Below, piece by piece: positions 46,501 to 57,906 of a stretch of 64,000 bases of DNA; position 1 is the stretch's first letter, and every line of letters begins with the position of its first letter. The notes under the pieces are model-generated. The model saw only the letters and a list, made by a program, of their open reading frames with translations, was not told the DNA's origin and searched no databases. The stretch is from contig JAGMVK010000019.1 of the NCBI GenBank assembly GCA_020747065.1, positions 682,001-746,000 of the forward strand. Reading direction: 5' to 3'. The stretch is from Cadophora sp. MPI-SDFR-AT-0126 (lineage: Eukaryota > Ascomycota > Leotiomycetes > Helotiales > Ploettnerulaceae). The position numbers were made by a program, and so were the translations under genes.

Positions 46501-47599
46501 ATTCAAGAAGTTCTTTTCGCCTGCACGGTACAACAAGTCTGGAAACCGGAAGAGTTCGGCAAGGAGTGTATCCAAGGATGAGGACGAAGGTGAGGAAAGC
46601 CACGATGGTGACAGCGAAGAACAAAGCACAACCAAGAAGAGGAGAACTTCTAACTCGAAGTTAAACAAGGACAATGGCGAAGGGCCCAGTACTCAGCAAC
46701 CACGCCTCAGGTTAGCCAAGGGTCGGAAGGCTGCCATGCTATCCGAAATGGATCACGAAAATGATCCCACCCCTGCAAAGAAATCATCAAAAAAGCTACG
46801 ATCACGAATGAAGGAAGTGGGCCAGAAGGAGAGCCAAGAGACTGCTGAGGATCAAGTTGAGTCTGCTGATGATATTAGTGCCGCATTTCAAGCGGTCAGA
46901 AGTAGCCAGGCTCGATCTCCCCGTGTCGCTAAGAAGCCTCTCATGGCTGCCAGAACTTCTAGAAGCTCGAAACGCTTGAGTGCCTACCGAGCTTATGACA
47001 GCGAATCTGACGAGGAGCCAAGCGCTGCCGAGGGACAAATTTCCGAGCCATCTTCGAGAAGTGAGCGCGATGAGAAAAGCGATGACGCTGCCCAATCAGA
47101 CGAGGATATTCAGCAAGATGGCGAAAACCGACCTTATATAGATCTGCCTCGACCCCGACAGGAAGTCCCCGAATCCGATATCAACATGGGCGAAGCACCA
47201 CCTGCCGCCAATGGCTACGCTGCCTCTGAATACGAAGATGAAGACGAAGACTACCCTTCTAAAACTCACGATCAAGAGAGTATCGACCTAGACGGGCCAC
47301 ACAATGTGACTACCAATGGCTTCCCTGACGAGATCGAGAATAACAGCGCCGATAATGAGAGTGCCGACTACAATAGAGTTCGTGGCAGATCTGAGAGTAT
47401 CGAACTCGGCTATACCCCGCGCCCAGGACTCCCGAACGACAGGTATGACGAAGGCTCAGATGATGAGAGTGCTGTTGGTATTGGTACCTCGGGGAACATG
47501 AATCGGTTCCTCCGCAGCCCTTCTATGGACTCCGACGGTGTCAGTTCTGACTGTTCGTCTATTCCACGTGTGATGTCTAATTCATACAGTCGTCATTAG
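43550..47599 (+). CDS. REB1: Reb1/TTF1-like Myb-domain DNA-binding protein
   Basis: Exon 1 (43550-43643) and exon 2 (43899-47599) around a 255-bp intron (GTATGT ... GCTAATTT ... CGCAG) encode 1264 aa. The N-terminal half is disordered and highly charged (KKNKGKEG, KKEKKKERKK-like stretches, as in nucleolar proteins). Around residues 592-660 a helical region (DDVNAIAEAVDSYREDNELR ... NHCRRNFHNFEARG) precedes the first Myb repeat at about 667-705 (GSWTAEADQDL, GKWKQIGAELNRFSEDCRDR). A second Myb-type repeat begins at about 719 (ATWEKDEEEKLRDVVEELL) and ends near 777 (RLQCSTKWKKIQ). This arrangement matches Reb1 of yeasts and mammalian TTF-I, which bind rDNA terminators, stop RNA polymerase I and block replication forks. 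The C-terminus is a long acidic, Ser-rich tail. The protein is much longer than fission-yeast Reb1 (about 500 aa), mainly through disordered extensions. Whether it is the rDNA terminator or a paralogue is not decided by sequence alone. Confidence 0.87.
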
Positions 47600-50260
47600 C
47601 GAAGAGTCTTTCTTGACATATGCTTGTGATGGTTATTTAGTGCTCTATCTTGATAGGTGCACATAAGAATTGGCTGCTGTGTATCGGAATACAAGTTGCT
47701 GGGCTTGGCTGGACAAATTGCTGGCGTTTGGCGGGTATCTCTGGAGTGTGATTGATGGCTAGGTCTATGGCTGGGTAATGGACGAAATGGATCGGCAGGG
47801 TGGGCGGCAGGTATGATCAATACTTTAGGGTAATGAGAATAAGCAAGGGACTTCGTAGCATTTCTGTGCAGTTACGCTTGATGAAGACTCGTACATGCTG
47901 GAGGTGTGTGAGGCTGCTTAGCGAGCATCTGTCTTTGTAGCTATGGCAGGAATGAGAGCCTTCGGCCATGAACAGAACATGAGCGTGAACCAGATTGAGA
48001 GGTGATTTTGGATTTCTCACAACTGAGCTTGCTCCTTCCTAGGATACAATGATCTGCGCAGGTATTCCATCGCGGAAAGAACAGGGGGCTTAGGTCGCTT
48101 GAATCGGACTAGCTCTTTGGCATCTAATTCCCTCCTCGGTCGTTTCATCTTCTTTCGCAACATCATACCTCACATCGAGGCTCGAAAAGCAAATATCACG
48201 CCCAGAAATCGACATTAACCACGTTGCCAGTATAACAGGTAGTATACCGCAATCGAAGAGCAGATTGTCGCCCTCATGTAACACCATTCCGGGCCCTCCC
48301 TCCTCTTGCAGAGAATTAATGACCGGCAACAGCTACCCCTGCATTCGATATGCAATCCACTCATGCCTTTCCGGTCGATTCGTCCAACTTTCTAGCTGAC
48401 TTGGACCGCTGGACTGAGTGTTCAGGTTCGATGAGGTGAGGGATGCGCTGTTGTGCGTTTGTCAGTCAATGGATCCGTGCATGGAGGTGCAAATAACTGA
48501 CCTGGTAGTCTGGGACAGGCTCCTACGGTAGCTGACTTCATGAGGACCACTACTACTTGCATTTCTGGTACTCGCACTGGAATTTGACGGAGCGGAGTGA
48601 CACGGGGACGTCGCCAGTTCTGAAGAGGTGTGCGGCGGGGTGGTGTGATCGTGGGCTGTTGAGTGAGGCATGTTGTGAAGTGATATCTGAAGATGTAAGT
48701 TTGAAAGCCTATACATGATTTCTAACATCATCAACCTACAAGAAAACTTCAAGTTCTCGAAGGATTGATCTGACAGTCTTAGATTTATCGAATGTTGAGA
48801 TGTCCTTCCATGTCTCCAGTCACGAACGAGCAACCTACTCTCTTTTATGATGACCGAAAGTCCAGCTGTGCAACTTCATCGGGATCGAGAACACATCTCG
48901 TTTCCAGTACTCGTCCTTCGAGTCTGCTGTCAACTTTCAACCGCTCCATAGTACTAAAACATGTATGCACCTTCTCTGAAAATATGAACGGATCGTCACA
49001 AATCCTCAAGCCGATCATGCCGATGATCACGATGCCGGATATAGTGACGAAGACTGGTTGAAAACCCGTCATTGGCAACGAACCTTAGATACGAACGCCT
49101 CGAGCGCCTCCTCCGAAAGCCCAGATTCTGCGGTATCGAAGTCCTTCAGTTGGAATGGGATGTTTTCAAGCTTTATCACCCCACTCTCTTACCTCAATCT
49201 AGACAAAGTCAGGCCACGAGGTCCCAGAGATTCTTTCTTGCGTAGTACAGCCATTTGCGGTGTGATGGCACTTGTACTACTGCCCCCGCATGGAATTGCT
49301 CCAGAGCACGCCCTGGTTGCACAGGAGAACGTCAACTAGTACTGCTGAGCTGACAGATACAAAGTTCCCCCGCAGATCTAAGGAAGCTGCATGAACCGAG
49401 ATCCTAGCTTGGGCTTTGAGGACATTGAAGGTTTTGAAAATAAGTACAAAATTGGAAAGTACACTCCCAAGCCATTGCGCTTCGCCAAATGCTCTGTATG
49501 TCAGCCTCGCCGGAAGCTACCCGTTACCTCGCTCGCTTATGGCTCTTTCGTCGAATAGGAAATGTGTTTTGGTCTGTCGGTGTGCCTGGAGACGGCTTTG
49601 TCCCTACTTATATTTGGCGAGGCTGATGCTGGGCTCTGAATCGATGTTATTCACTTCATCACCAGGTCTTCATGTCTTGATGCCCAACCTTGAAGTACAT
49701 TGGACACCACAAGTCATGCTCGGGTTCTTTATTGGCTTGTCAATTTGTTGTGGATCTTCTCATCATGCGAGCCAATACTGTACGCTGTACATTGGTCACA
49801 AGATCCATGGTTCGGTAAGTACCCGAATCCACTCACGAATAACACAAGATTCGTTTGTACCCTCGATCCAAAACGTTTTGCAAAGGGTTTTGCACAGTCA
49901 CTCAAAAAAGAAAAATCAAGAATTGCGGTTCTTCTCACTATTTTATGCGTATAGGAACGCCAAAAGAATTCGTATGCGGAACCAGAAAATGGTATGATTC
50001 CATCATCCATAGGCTAATCAAGAAATAGTTACAACAAATGTTTCCTAGAACCCGAGTCGCTATGCAAACGAATGACTCCATTACTCATGCTGACCATGTC
50101 CTGTTGCTCCATGGTCTTTCATGCAATCTGCCGTTACAAAGAGATATGAGAAGTACAATTCAAACAGGTGCAGTGAAGCGAAAGTACAACCACCCCAAAG
50201 GAAAATCGAGCCGGCATCCATCATTCATTACTGAGGCGTGTCCATTCAATCTCCTTCCAA
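47600..50260. other. 2.7-kb intergenic stretch
   Basis: No supported gene. ORFs such as 49416-49997 start at non-ATG codons and show no domain or splice continuity. The A-rich word CAAAAAAGAAAAATCAAG occurs at about 49903. Confidence 0.45.
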
Positions 50261-51068
50261 TCACATCTTTTTCCAAATCTTACTAACATTCTCCTCGTCT
50301 GTCGCTGTATTGCGCTGTCTGGGCTTGCTCTGTTCACCGATCTGTCGATGTTCCGTCCTGGATCTGCCAGATGAATCCGGTACGTGCTGTGTTTTCAATT
50401 TGTCCATATCTCTATTCGGTGCGCTGATTGCACTCAAGACTTTCTCTCCGCTCCAGTCCTTCATTAATAGTTCATTCCCTGAAGACTTCTCTGTCGGTAC
50501 AGCTTTTCCGGAGCATTTCCCTCGGCGAACCCATTCTTCAATTTCGGGAAGTTGCTCTCGGTAACTGAGATGGGGGTGGAGCTCGGCCAGGTTCTGTTCG
50601 TTGAGATCCTTGAATGGTAGACTCGAGCTGGGCTGTTGGTATATGTTCCACTCTCCCTTCTGAGCGAATGATCGAGGAATGCTATTCAGATCGCTTCGTG
50701 GTGTGTCTGAGTATGTCGAATTCTGATCTCGAATCTCTTGCCCGTCAAAGTCGAGCCTATGTCGACCAGATGCAAGACCGACACAACGATTCAGGCTGGA
50801 AAAAAATATGTCAGAGCTGATCATGGGTCTGTTTATGAGGTACTAACATGTTGGGGTTTGACGAGAGAGAACCAACCTCATCGTCGCCCGGCGATGTCTC
50901 ATTTGTTGTCACATACTCGGAATTGTTGCTCCCTCCGAAAACGAGGTCGTCCTCGTCAGAGGACATATCTTCCTCTTCCTCTCGATATTGAGGTCCTCGG
51001 CAATCACCATCGACGGTCATCTCGGTACCCATGAACCAACCAAGCTGGTCCGGCCCAACGGGCTGCAT
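50261..51068 (-). CDS. Acidic hydrophilic protein of unknown function
   Basis: Two exons (50848-51068 and 50261-50795) around a 52-bp intron (GTTAGT at 50847, branch CTGAC, acceptor TTTTTTCCAG) join in phase and give 251 aa. The N-terminal 75 residues are acidic (REEEEDMSSDEDD). The middle has a small conserved-looking helical stretch (LHPHLSYREQLPEIEEWVRR), and the C-terminus is Ser/Arg/Gln-rich and basic. There is no signal peptide, membrane segment or known domain. Composition suggests a nuclear or scaffold protein, which is speculation. The splice sites and a continuous 251-codon frame are the main support for a real gene. Confidence 0.65.
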
Positions 51069-53109
51069 ATGTAGGTAGCCTTACAAAGGGCGGGAATACC
51101 TAGGCAACAGCTTGAGAAGGGCAATATCATATAAGCGCCGAGATGAGCAAGACCATTTCCCAGTTGGAGATGGAGGCGTGGGATGCAAAGGAGAGTTCAA
51201 AATTGAGGATAGCAGGAGGTATATGTTATCAGAATATGAAGTGGGCGGCGTTGACTATCTTTTGCCCGTTCTATGAGACCAAGGAGTCACTCGAGCAGGG
51301 ATACATTTCCTTGAAGGTGAGGCGGTCGGTTTTGTCAAGGTTGTTGCGGTTGATCATTTAATTCATTTATTACATTGCTCTCACGTGTGCGTTCGAACAT
51401 CCACTCACTCCTTCAAGGCGCACGAGTTCGGTGAGCCAGTTTGGCTATGATCTCTCATTCACCATGGAAGCTGGGCGACAGACTCATAGCGAGGTCCAGG
51501 AAACCCTGTTCAACGCCGGCGATACATATGTGGTACACTGGGATTGATCTTCGTGAGCTCGTACCAGCAAGGACTCGAAAGTTCCCGTCACGACCTCGCC
51601 ACTCTCCACAGAGCACTGGACGACATAGCTTTCTCTCATACGCTCCTCTCTACCGTCCGATCATCCGGCCCGTGTCCCTCTCTCCGCGCAAAAGGAAAGA
51701 AAGCAAAGCAAAGCAGGACAGTTCTGGTCCGCGACTGGCAAAGAACGGAGCAAAGGGCCATTAAATCTCAATCTGGGGATGAAACCTGGATATATACCCT
51801 CAATCGCCCCGATTGCCTTACCGCTTCAGGAGGTCGCGCAAACCTATCAGTACAGACAAGGCTGTCCCGAGGTAAGAAAATGCCCTATAAGTCTGCCTCG
51901 CGCCCTCTGTAAGCATACCGAGCTTTCGTGAGTTGAAGGGACCTGGGGTCAGAGAAGACAGCCTTATGTTTTGTTTGGGCGGGGTGATTTAGGCTGGTTG
52001 GGGCGGTGGGTTGCATCTGGATGCCTTGAACTAGGCAACAGAGCGGTAGGTGCCTTTGGCTTTCTTGTCGTTGTGTACTGTAAGCCCTGGATTTATTTCC
52101 GGCTATGGATCCATGGCACGCCCTGATGGAATCGGTACAGTCATTTGAGTGGATAGGATAGAATTGGATTGGATTGCATGTGCTGTGGCAACACCGGAAT
52201 GCGGGAGGGGTTTCCGTTATGTGAGCGTGGTGGGGTTTCCATTTGTGAATTTGTGGCTTGCTCGGCTGATTTGAATGAGCATATCTTGTTTTGGTTAAGG
52301 TGACTTTCTGCTTATGGTTGATCATTCATTGTTGGTTGTTTTATTTTTATTTGATTTATCAATGATGTTTGCTTTGTATATTCAAGTCAGTTCTCGTCAG
52401 AATTGTATGATGATTTCGTAAGAAAAGATGTTGGTGATGGCGCTGGCTGGGGAATGATGCGGGTGAGACGAGAAGTTGCGCTGCTTTTAGCGAGCTCCCT
52501 CCTAGACGGGCAACCCGGAGAGAGCACATATTATTGTCCGCTCTCCCCAAGTGCCTGAAGAGTTGAGGTACTTCGTGGTATAGAAACAATTGAACTGATG
52601 CTTTTATGTATATACCTTTGGGACACCTGGCCCGGAAACCAGTACATTTCTTTGAATCTGACGGACATGTCATATCGTATCGCAGGGTCTCAGCGGCATA
52701 TTGCCGAATGCCTCGCAAAGCTAGGTCATGTCTTAAATCTAAGGTAGGTAGTCATAGGAAAAGCCAGTATTGTTTGTGTAGTGCCCCACTCATGGCTACT
52801 GTCTTGCTTGTTATTTGACTGAAGAATCTCTGAAGTTCTCGGGAAGTTCTGAAAGTGTGCTGAAAGTGTGCAGCTGTTATAATATGTGGTTCAGTCGGGC
52901 TATTGTTCTCTTGTTCGCGTCAAGGGTCAAGAGTCAAGACAAGACAAGTAGCATATGTCTCTCGCTGTGCCTTTGTAAGTGGAGGTTTTTGTTATCAATG
53001 GCCACTGGTTAGCATGGTTTTTGGGATGATAGGCGTAAGGCTTTACTTCATGATGTATGATTTTGTGTGCTATTCAGTTTACTAAAACGACCAAAACCAT
53101 CTCAGCCCC
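51069..53109. other. 2-kb intergenic stretch
   Basis: No supported gene. A 122-codon ORF at 51544-51912 lacks any recognisable features. Between 52000 and 52450 the sequence is T/G-rich. Confidence 0.45.
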
Positions 53110-54535
53110 TCAAACAATCCACTTTACCAAATCTTCCCTCCCCCTCATCAAACTCCCCGCAGCACTAGAACTCGCTCCAATTGCACCATCTAAACTACCA
53201 CTCATGCCCTCTGTCTCAACATTCTGTCCAAAAGCATCACTATTATTATGTATCACCAACATCGCCCCCTTGGCACTAGGCCACCTGCTCACATCATACC
53301 TCCCACCATCACCCTTCCCCTTCCCCTCAACCCAAACCCCATCCACAAACCTCCCATCCTCAGCCTGAAAAAGCTCAGACTTAGACACAACAATCACGTC
53401 CGCTTGATTACCAAATGCTACTTTCGTGAGTTCGAGAGCCGCCCGATCCGCGTAATTGTTGAAGCCGAAGATCCGGAGATTGACGAGCTGGTTGTGCGAA
53501 GATAGATATTTGATAGCGAGGATGAATAAGCGGTTCAGTAGGGTTGCGCCTACATGGCCGGCGAATATACTAGCGGGGTCGTAGGTGTAGACGTAGCCTT
53601 GTGGACAGAGGGCTTCAAGGGCGGAGAACTCGTTGCGCACGAGGTGGAAGGCGGTTGCGAAGAGGAGTTCGAGGGAGAGGATGCGGCTGTTGATTTTCAC
53701 GTTTTGGTTTATGAGTTTGGTGGGGATATCCATGGACTCGGAATTGGAGTTGGAATTGGTGGTCGATATGAGTGAGGAGAGGAAGGAGATGGCGTTCTCG
53801 TGACTCAGGACCTTGTTTCTTGGATCCGAAACAGCAGGGAGACGACGGGAACTCATGAGGTGGAACACCATATGCTGTCTGAGCGCCTCATCATAGTCCT
53901 CTCTCAGCTCACTATCCTGCTTCTCCTCTTTACTCAAAATCCTCCAATCCGGATCATCACCTAGATCCCGCCCTACTACCTCATCACCGCGAAGTCGGCA
54001 TAATTCCGTCATTACAGTTGAGAGTTCGAAATCCATGTGGATACTTGCGCTCATCACCACCGACCTTGTCATCATGACTTTCTTTCCTTCCTCAGTTTGG
54101 GCGATGACAGGAGGCGTAACCCGATGTCCGTACGAATAGCAGTAATCCCCCGCCGTCTCGCACCTCGGCACCACCGGCACGACAAACGTGTGCATCGCGC
54201 CCTCCATATTCGTGATCTCTGAACCGGAAACGTATTTCGCTCCTAGGGCGCTGGGCCGCTTGTTACGCATGAGATGCGTGATTAGAGGGCGGGGGACGAA
54301 TGCGGAGGTGGAGAGGAGCGGGGGTGGGAGGTTTTGGTTTTGGGGAGGGGAGAGGTAGAATGTGCGAATGTTTTGAGAGGGGGGGGGCGGGGGAGGAGTG
54401 GAGGGTGTCTGAGGAGTGCGGGATGGTGGATTGTTCTGCTGATGATGGCCAGATGAGTTCTGGTGGTGCGAGAGCGGAAGATGGGATCTTCTTTAGTGAA
54501 GGGTTGAGGGTGTTGATATTGGTGTCGGAATCCAT
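53110..54535 (-). CDS. Uncharacterised conserved fungal protein, frame broken at a G9 run
   Basis: The long frame runs from 54270 to 53110 (386 aa) and has good composition with motifs such as NKRPSALGAKYVSGSEI, GHRVTPPVIAQ, DFELSTVMTELCRLRGDEVV and PQGYVYTYDPASIFAGH. The frame stays open upstream of the ATG at 54270 with coding-like sequence (NIRTFYLSPPQNQNLPPPLL). Further upstream an ATG at 54535 starts another frame (MDSDTNINTLNPSLKKIPSS) that would join it if one base were gained or lost in the nine-G run at 54379-54387. I therefore read this as one gene of about 475 codons starting at 54535, interrupted by a homopolymer frameshift (assembly error or true mutation). If translation begins at 54270 the product lacks about 88 N-terminal residues. 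No known domain or signal peptide is visible, and the function is unknown. Confidence 0.72.
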
Positions 54536-55260
54536 GGTGTGAGGAGATGGATTCTCTTTTGGTCTTTGTAGGTGAGTTGGTAAAGGCTGCGAATGTTCGT
54601 TGTAATGATCACTTTCTGAGAAAAGTCAAAGGTGTCATTGACAACAGGTATATTAGGAAGCTCAGGACTTCAATATTCTAGGCTGAAAGTCGTCCTGAAG
54701 TAGATGGATGTCTGCCTCGCTTCCACCTGGAGTCATTGATAGTGGCTGGGGTTCAGGCTCAGCCCCTCCTCGGCAGAAATGTTGTCTCTTGTTGGTAGGT
54801 AAGCGAGCCGAATCCCTCTGTTTATTGACTTCGCCACAATGGACATCTCCAGTGGATTCTTGAAATGGAGAAATTCAGTATCGTCTTGAATGACGTTATG
54901 AAGTCGATATTCGTCTGAGATAGAGACGTTGAAGCCAATATTTGGCAATGGTGGTGTTAGACGGCAATAGACGAGATGAAGATGTTTGATAGAATTATGA
55001 AAGAGAAACTAAAGAGAAGAATCAATCAACCACTTATTAGCAGAAAGCACTGAGCAAGGTCTCCGAAAGGATAATGTTAGGTAAATAAAGAACAGATCAA
55101 GCTCAAAAGAGAGGAGCAGCTTTGCTGAGTGAGACCTTCCCGCGCCGACAGAGCCCGACTTCACGTGCCGATAAGTTTCACTTCAGCCGATAGCTTTCCA
55201 AGTCCCGACCTTCCATCTTTAACCCACTTCCACAACACCACAACCTCGCAATATCACAAA
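54536..55260. other. Divergent intergenic region
   Basis: 725 bp between a minus-strand and a plus-strand gene, probably holding both promoters. No gene is seen in it. Confidence 0.55.
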
Positions 55261-56266
55261 ATGGGCGTTATCCGCACCCTCTTGAATACAGCCGTCCTAG
55301 GCGGAGCTGGCAGTGCCGGCGCATTCGCATTGGTAAGTCAATTGCTTCCGCTAGCCTCCACATCTCCGATCCCCCACCTTCTATACAGCTCGAGCTTGAA
55401 TTGCTCAATCCGGTTGCCATCATACCCTCTACACTCCCTCTGGAACCAGATGCGTAAGAAGTGATGCTGATTGATATGTCTAGTGGACGCGCAACTCGAA
55501 ATTCGTTCCCATCACGCCCAATGATCCTATCTTCTCCTCCGCCGCCTATAAAACCAATAACCCGAATCTCAACCCTGCGACGCAGGACTTGTGTATCCGT
55601 AGAGTGCCATTGAGCAAGATTAAACCACAGTTGCTGGAGAAAGAAGGGAAATTGGTGGAGGCGTTTTGTGCGGGTGTTTGGGGTGGCTATGGTATGTTTC
55701 TTTTTCCGCTGATGGGTTCCGGGTGCGACATCTGGGGAATATTGGGGTAGGACTGGATTGGGTTGGCATGGAAGAGCTGTTGGACATTTGTCTACATGCA
55801 CAAAATACAGCCATAGGATACGGCGCGCGGACTGCAAGAAACAGCTATGCTAACCCAACTGTAAACAGGATACGCTTACCAGCGCCGCTTCCTCGAGAAG
55901 AAATACCGCAACTCAACAACCACCGCTCACCAGCTCTGGGACACCTCATCCCTCCTATCTTCCACCTACGAGCCCGGCACCGAAATAACAGACCATTTCG
56001 TCGTGGTCTCCAAAACACCCTCAGCGATTGTAGTCCGCTGCGGAGATTCGCCCTTGAAAACCGGAGTCAGAGATTCTGACGGTTTGTTCGAGATGGGCGT
56101 TGATATTAAGAAGGACGAGGGAGTTGCGGAGTTTAGATTGAAGAGTGTGTTTTATAAGGGGTTAGGGAAGGCGGATGCGGCACCTATGCCTAGTCATGTT
56201 GAGTTTTTGCATAGGTTGTATACGAAGCTTTGGATGGAGACGGCGGTGAGTAATGTTACGTTGTAG
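55261..56266 (+). CDS. Conserved uncharacterised fungal protein
   Basis: Three exons (55261-55332, 55484-55691, 55869-56266) with introns of 151 and 177 bp, both with good donors (GTAAGT, GTATGT) and branch points (GCTGAT, GCTAAC), encode 225 aa. The first exon gives a short hydrophobic N-terminus rich in Gly and Ala (LLNTAVLGGAGSAGAFAL) that could be a membrane anchor or a signal for mitochondria. The second exon reads WTRNSKFVPITPNDPIF, followed by a Leu/Lys-rich stretch. Exon 3 has FVVVSKTPSAIVVRCGDSPL and DGLFEMGVDIKKDEGVAEFR, which resembles a beta-rich ligand-binding fold. The exons join in phase and the peptide looks evolutionarily constrained, but no function can be named. Confidence 0.82.
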
Positions 56267-56735
56267 AGGAAGGGATACTATGTTGTTGAGGACCGCGACT
56301 ATATAGAGAGGGCTCGTTACTCAGGGGGTTTGGTCCTTGCTTTGTATATCATATCAAGATACCCTGGTATATATTTAGGAAATACCCGAATATCGTTATG
56401 GCTCAGGGGTATCAACAAACATTGGTACCAATGTACCTAGCTGACTACACACCCACCAGCAGCTGATGCTGAAAAGTAGTGATACCACGACAGTGATTTT
56501 GGGTCATAAATCATCAATTGTTTCATCGCGATCTATCTATCGCTCTCTACGATATGCATCTAATTGTGTCGTCGGCGGAAGACTAGCAAAAATATGCGAT
56601 AATAACGCCCGCTTCCGCAGAAGCATGCTATCATCCTTCGAACTCAAGTCAAAGAGAGAATGAAAAAATCGCTAGAAAAAAAACCTTTGAACGCCCAAAT
56701 TACCGCACATTCTGATTGATGATGTCCCTCAATGC
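56267..56735. other. Convergent intergenic region
   Basis: 469 bp between the 3' ends of two convergent genes, AT-rich with A-runs at about 56671-56683. No gene is seen in it. Confidence 0.55.
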
Positions 56736-57906
56736 CTATCGTGCCGCTCCAATGTTGCCTGTAACATGATGATCTCTCCCTCGAGCTTCTCGCCTGCCGT
56801 GATGGTGATGGTGGATGTGGACTTCACGAGGACCCTGATCATGCTCGCCGTGAACGACGGAGCTGAGTAGGTATTGGAGATCGCGAGACCAGAGCGTTGA
56901 GCCGCGAGGGATGCCGTGTGGTCTGTTGTTGGTGTTATTGGAGCTGCTTGCTTCGGCTGGTTGGGGCGACGGGGAGGCATAGCGGGAGTCGTCGTTGACT
57001 ATTGTTGGACTGGACGTGGTGTTAGTCTGTGGCCGATGTCATGTATAGGGCATGGTGATGCCTGGAGGGGATAACATACGCGGTGCTCAACGACCTATTG
57101 ATCCTCCCCTTCTCCTGCCTTCCCTCCCCATCATCATCCGTATCATCACCCACACCACTCTCCTCATCCTGCGACTGCCTCCTCTCCTTCTGGCCCTCCT
57201 CCTTCCTTCCCGTCACCTTCCCCCACACATTCTTCCAAATCGACCTGAACACAAACCCCAATGCCGCAAAAACCAGGACCGGCGTCCCCAGCGCCACAGC
57301 CCAAGATGGAGTCTCGACGTCGCCGAGCACAATCCAGAATTGCACCATGACTCCGAGGATGGCGATGTTGGAGCCGACTTGCAGGACGGACCAGAAGCCC
57401 CAATACAGCTGCATCAGGTCTTCGCCGTCGCAGAACTCGATGTTGAAGAGTGCGAAGCATTCGAAGACTGTTGCTGCTGCAGAGAGGATGAGACAGAGAG
57501 AGGCTATGGAGAGCATCTTTACGCGGAGGCGCCGGTTTTTGAGTTTGTGGCGCGTGGAGTTGACGATGCGTGGTGGAAGAGATTTGTCGCGCTCGGTGAG
57601 AGCGATGGATCTTGATGGGATGTTAATATCGAAGTGTAATCTGAGTGGAGAGCTGAGTAGGAAATGAAGAATGATGAGGTTGCGTACTTGTGATGTTGAA
57701 GGGAACTGATGCACATCATTATCAAAACCTAGAGATGTTAGCATAACTCACAATGAATGGAATCCGAAATATCAAGAAGAGAGTGAACATACGAAGATGA
57801 AGAGAAGCCAGAAGATTCCGTTTGCTTCAGGCAAGGTGAGATGCTGAAAGAATCTCGCATAGTGTATGCATCGTTGTGGGTCTTTGTCCGAGAACTTGCC
57901 CGTCAT
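56736..57906 (-). CDS. Four-helix membrane protein of unknown function
   Basis: Four exons (57793-57906, 57688-57728, 57080-57640, 56736-57009) with introns of 64, 47 and 70 bp, all phase-consistent, encode 329 aa. Predicted transmembrane segments are GIFWLLFIFVLIMMCISSL (spanning the first junction), MLSIASLCLILSAAATVFE, WSVLQVGSNIAILGVMVQFW and PSWAVALGTPVLVFAALGFV. After the last helix comes an Arg/Lys- and Glu/Asp-rich cytoplasmic tail, and the final exon is Ser/Asn-rich with a short His run. The last intron uses the CTAAC branch point at about 57021-57025, ten bases before its CCAG acceptor. Within this exon a different frame holds an 83-codon ATG-initiated ORF (56980-56729), which I consider a shadow or, less likely, the true product of another acceptor. 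No transporter family is recognised. Confidence 0.75.

Noticed and set aside
49416..49997. 193-codon forward ORF
   Set aside because: Starts from a TTG, has no domain and no splice-supported extension; treated as chance.
51544..51912. 122-codon forward ORF
   Set aside because: Mixed composition without motif or homology that I can recall, and no ATG context or intron evidence.
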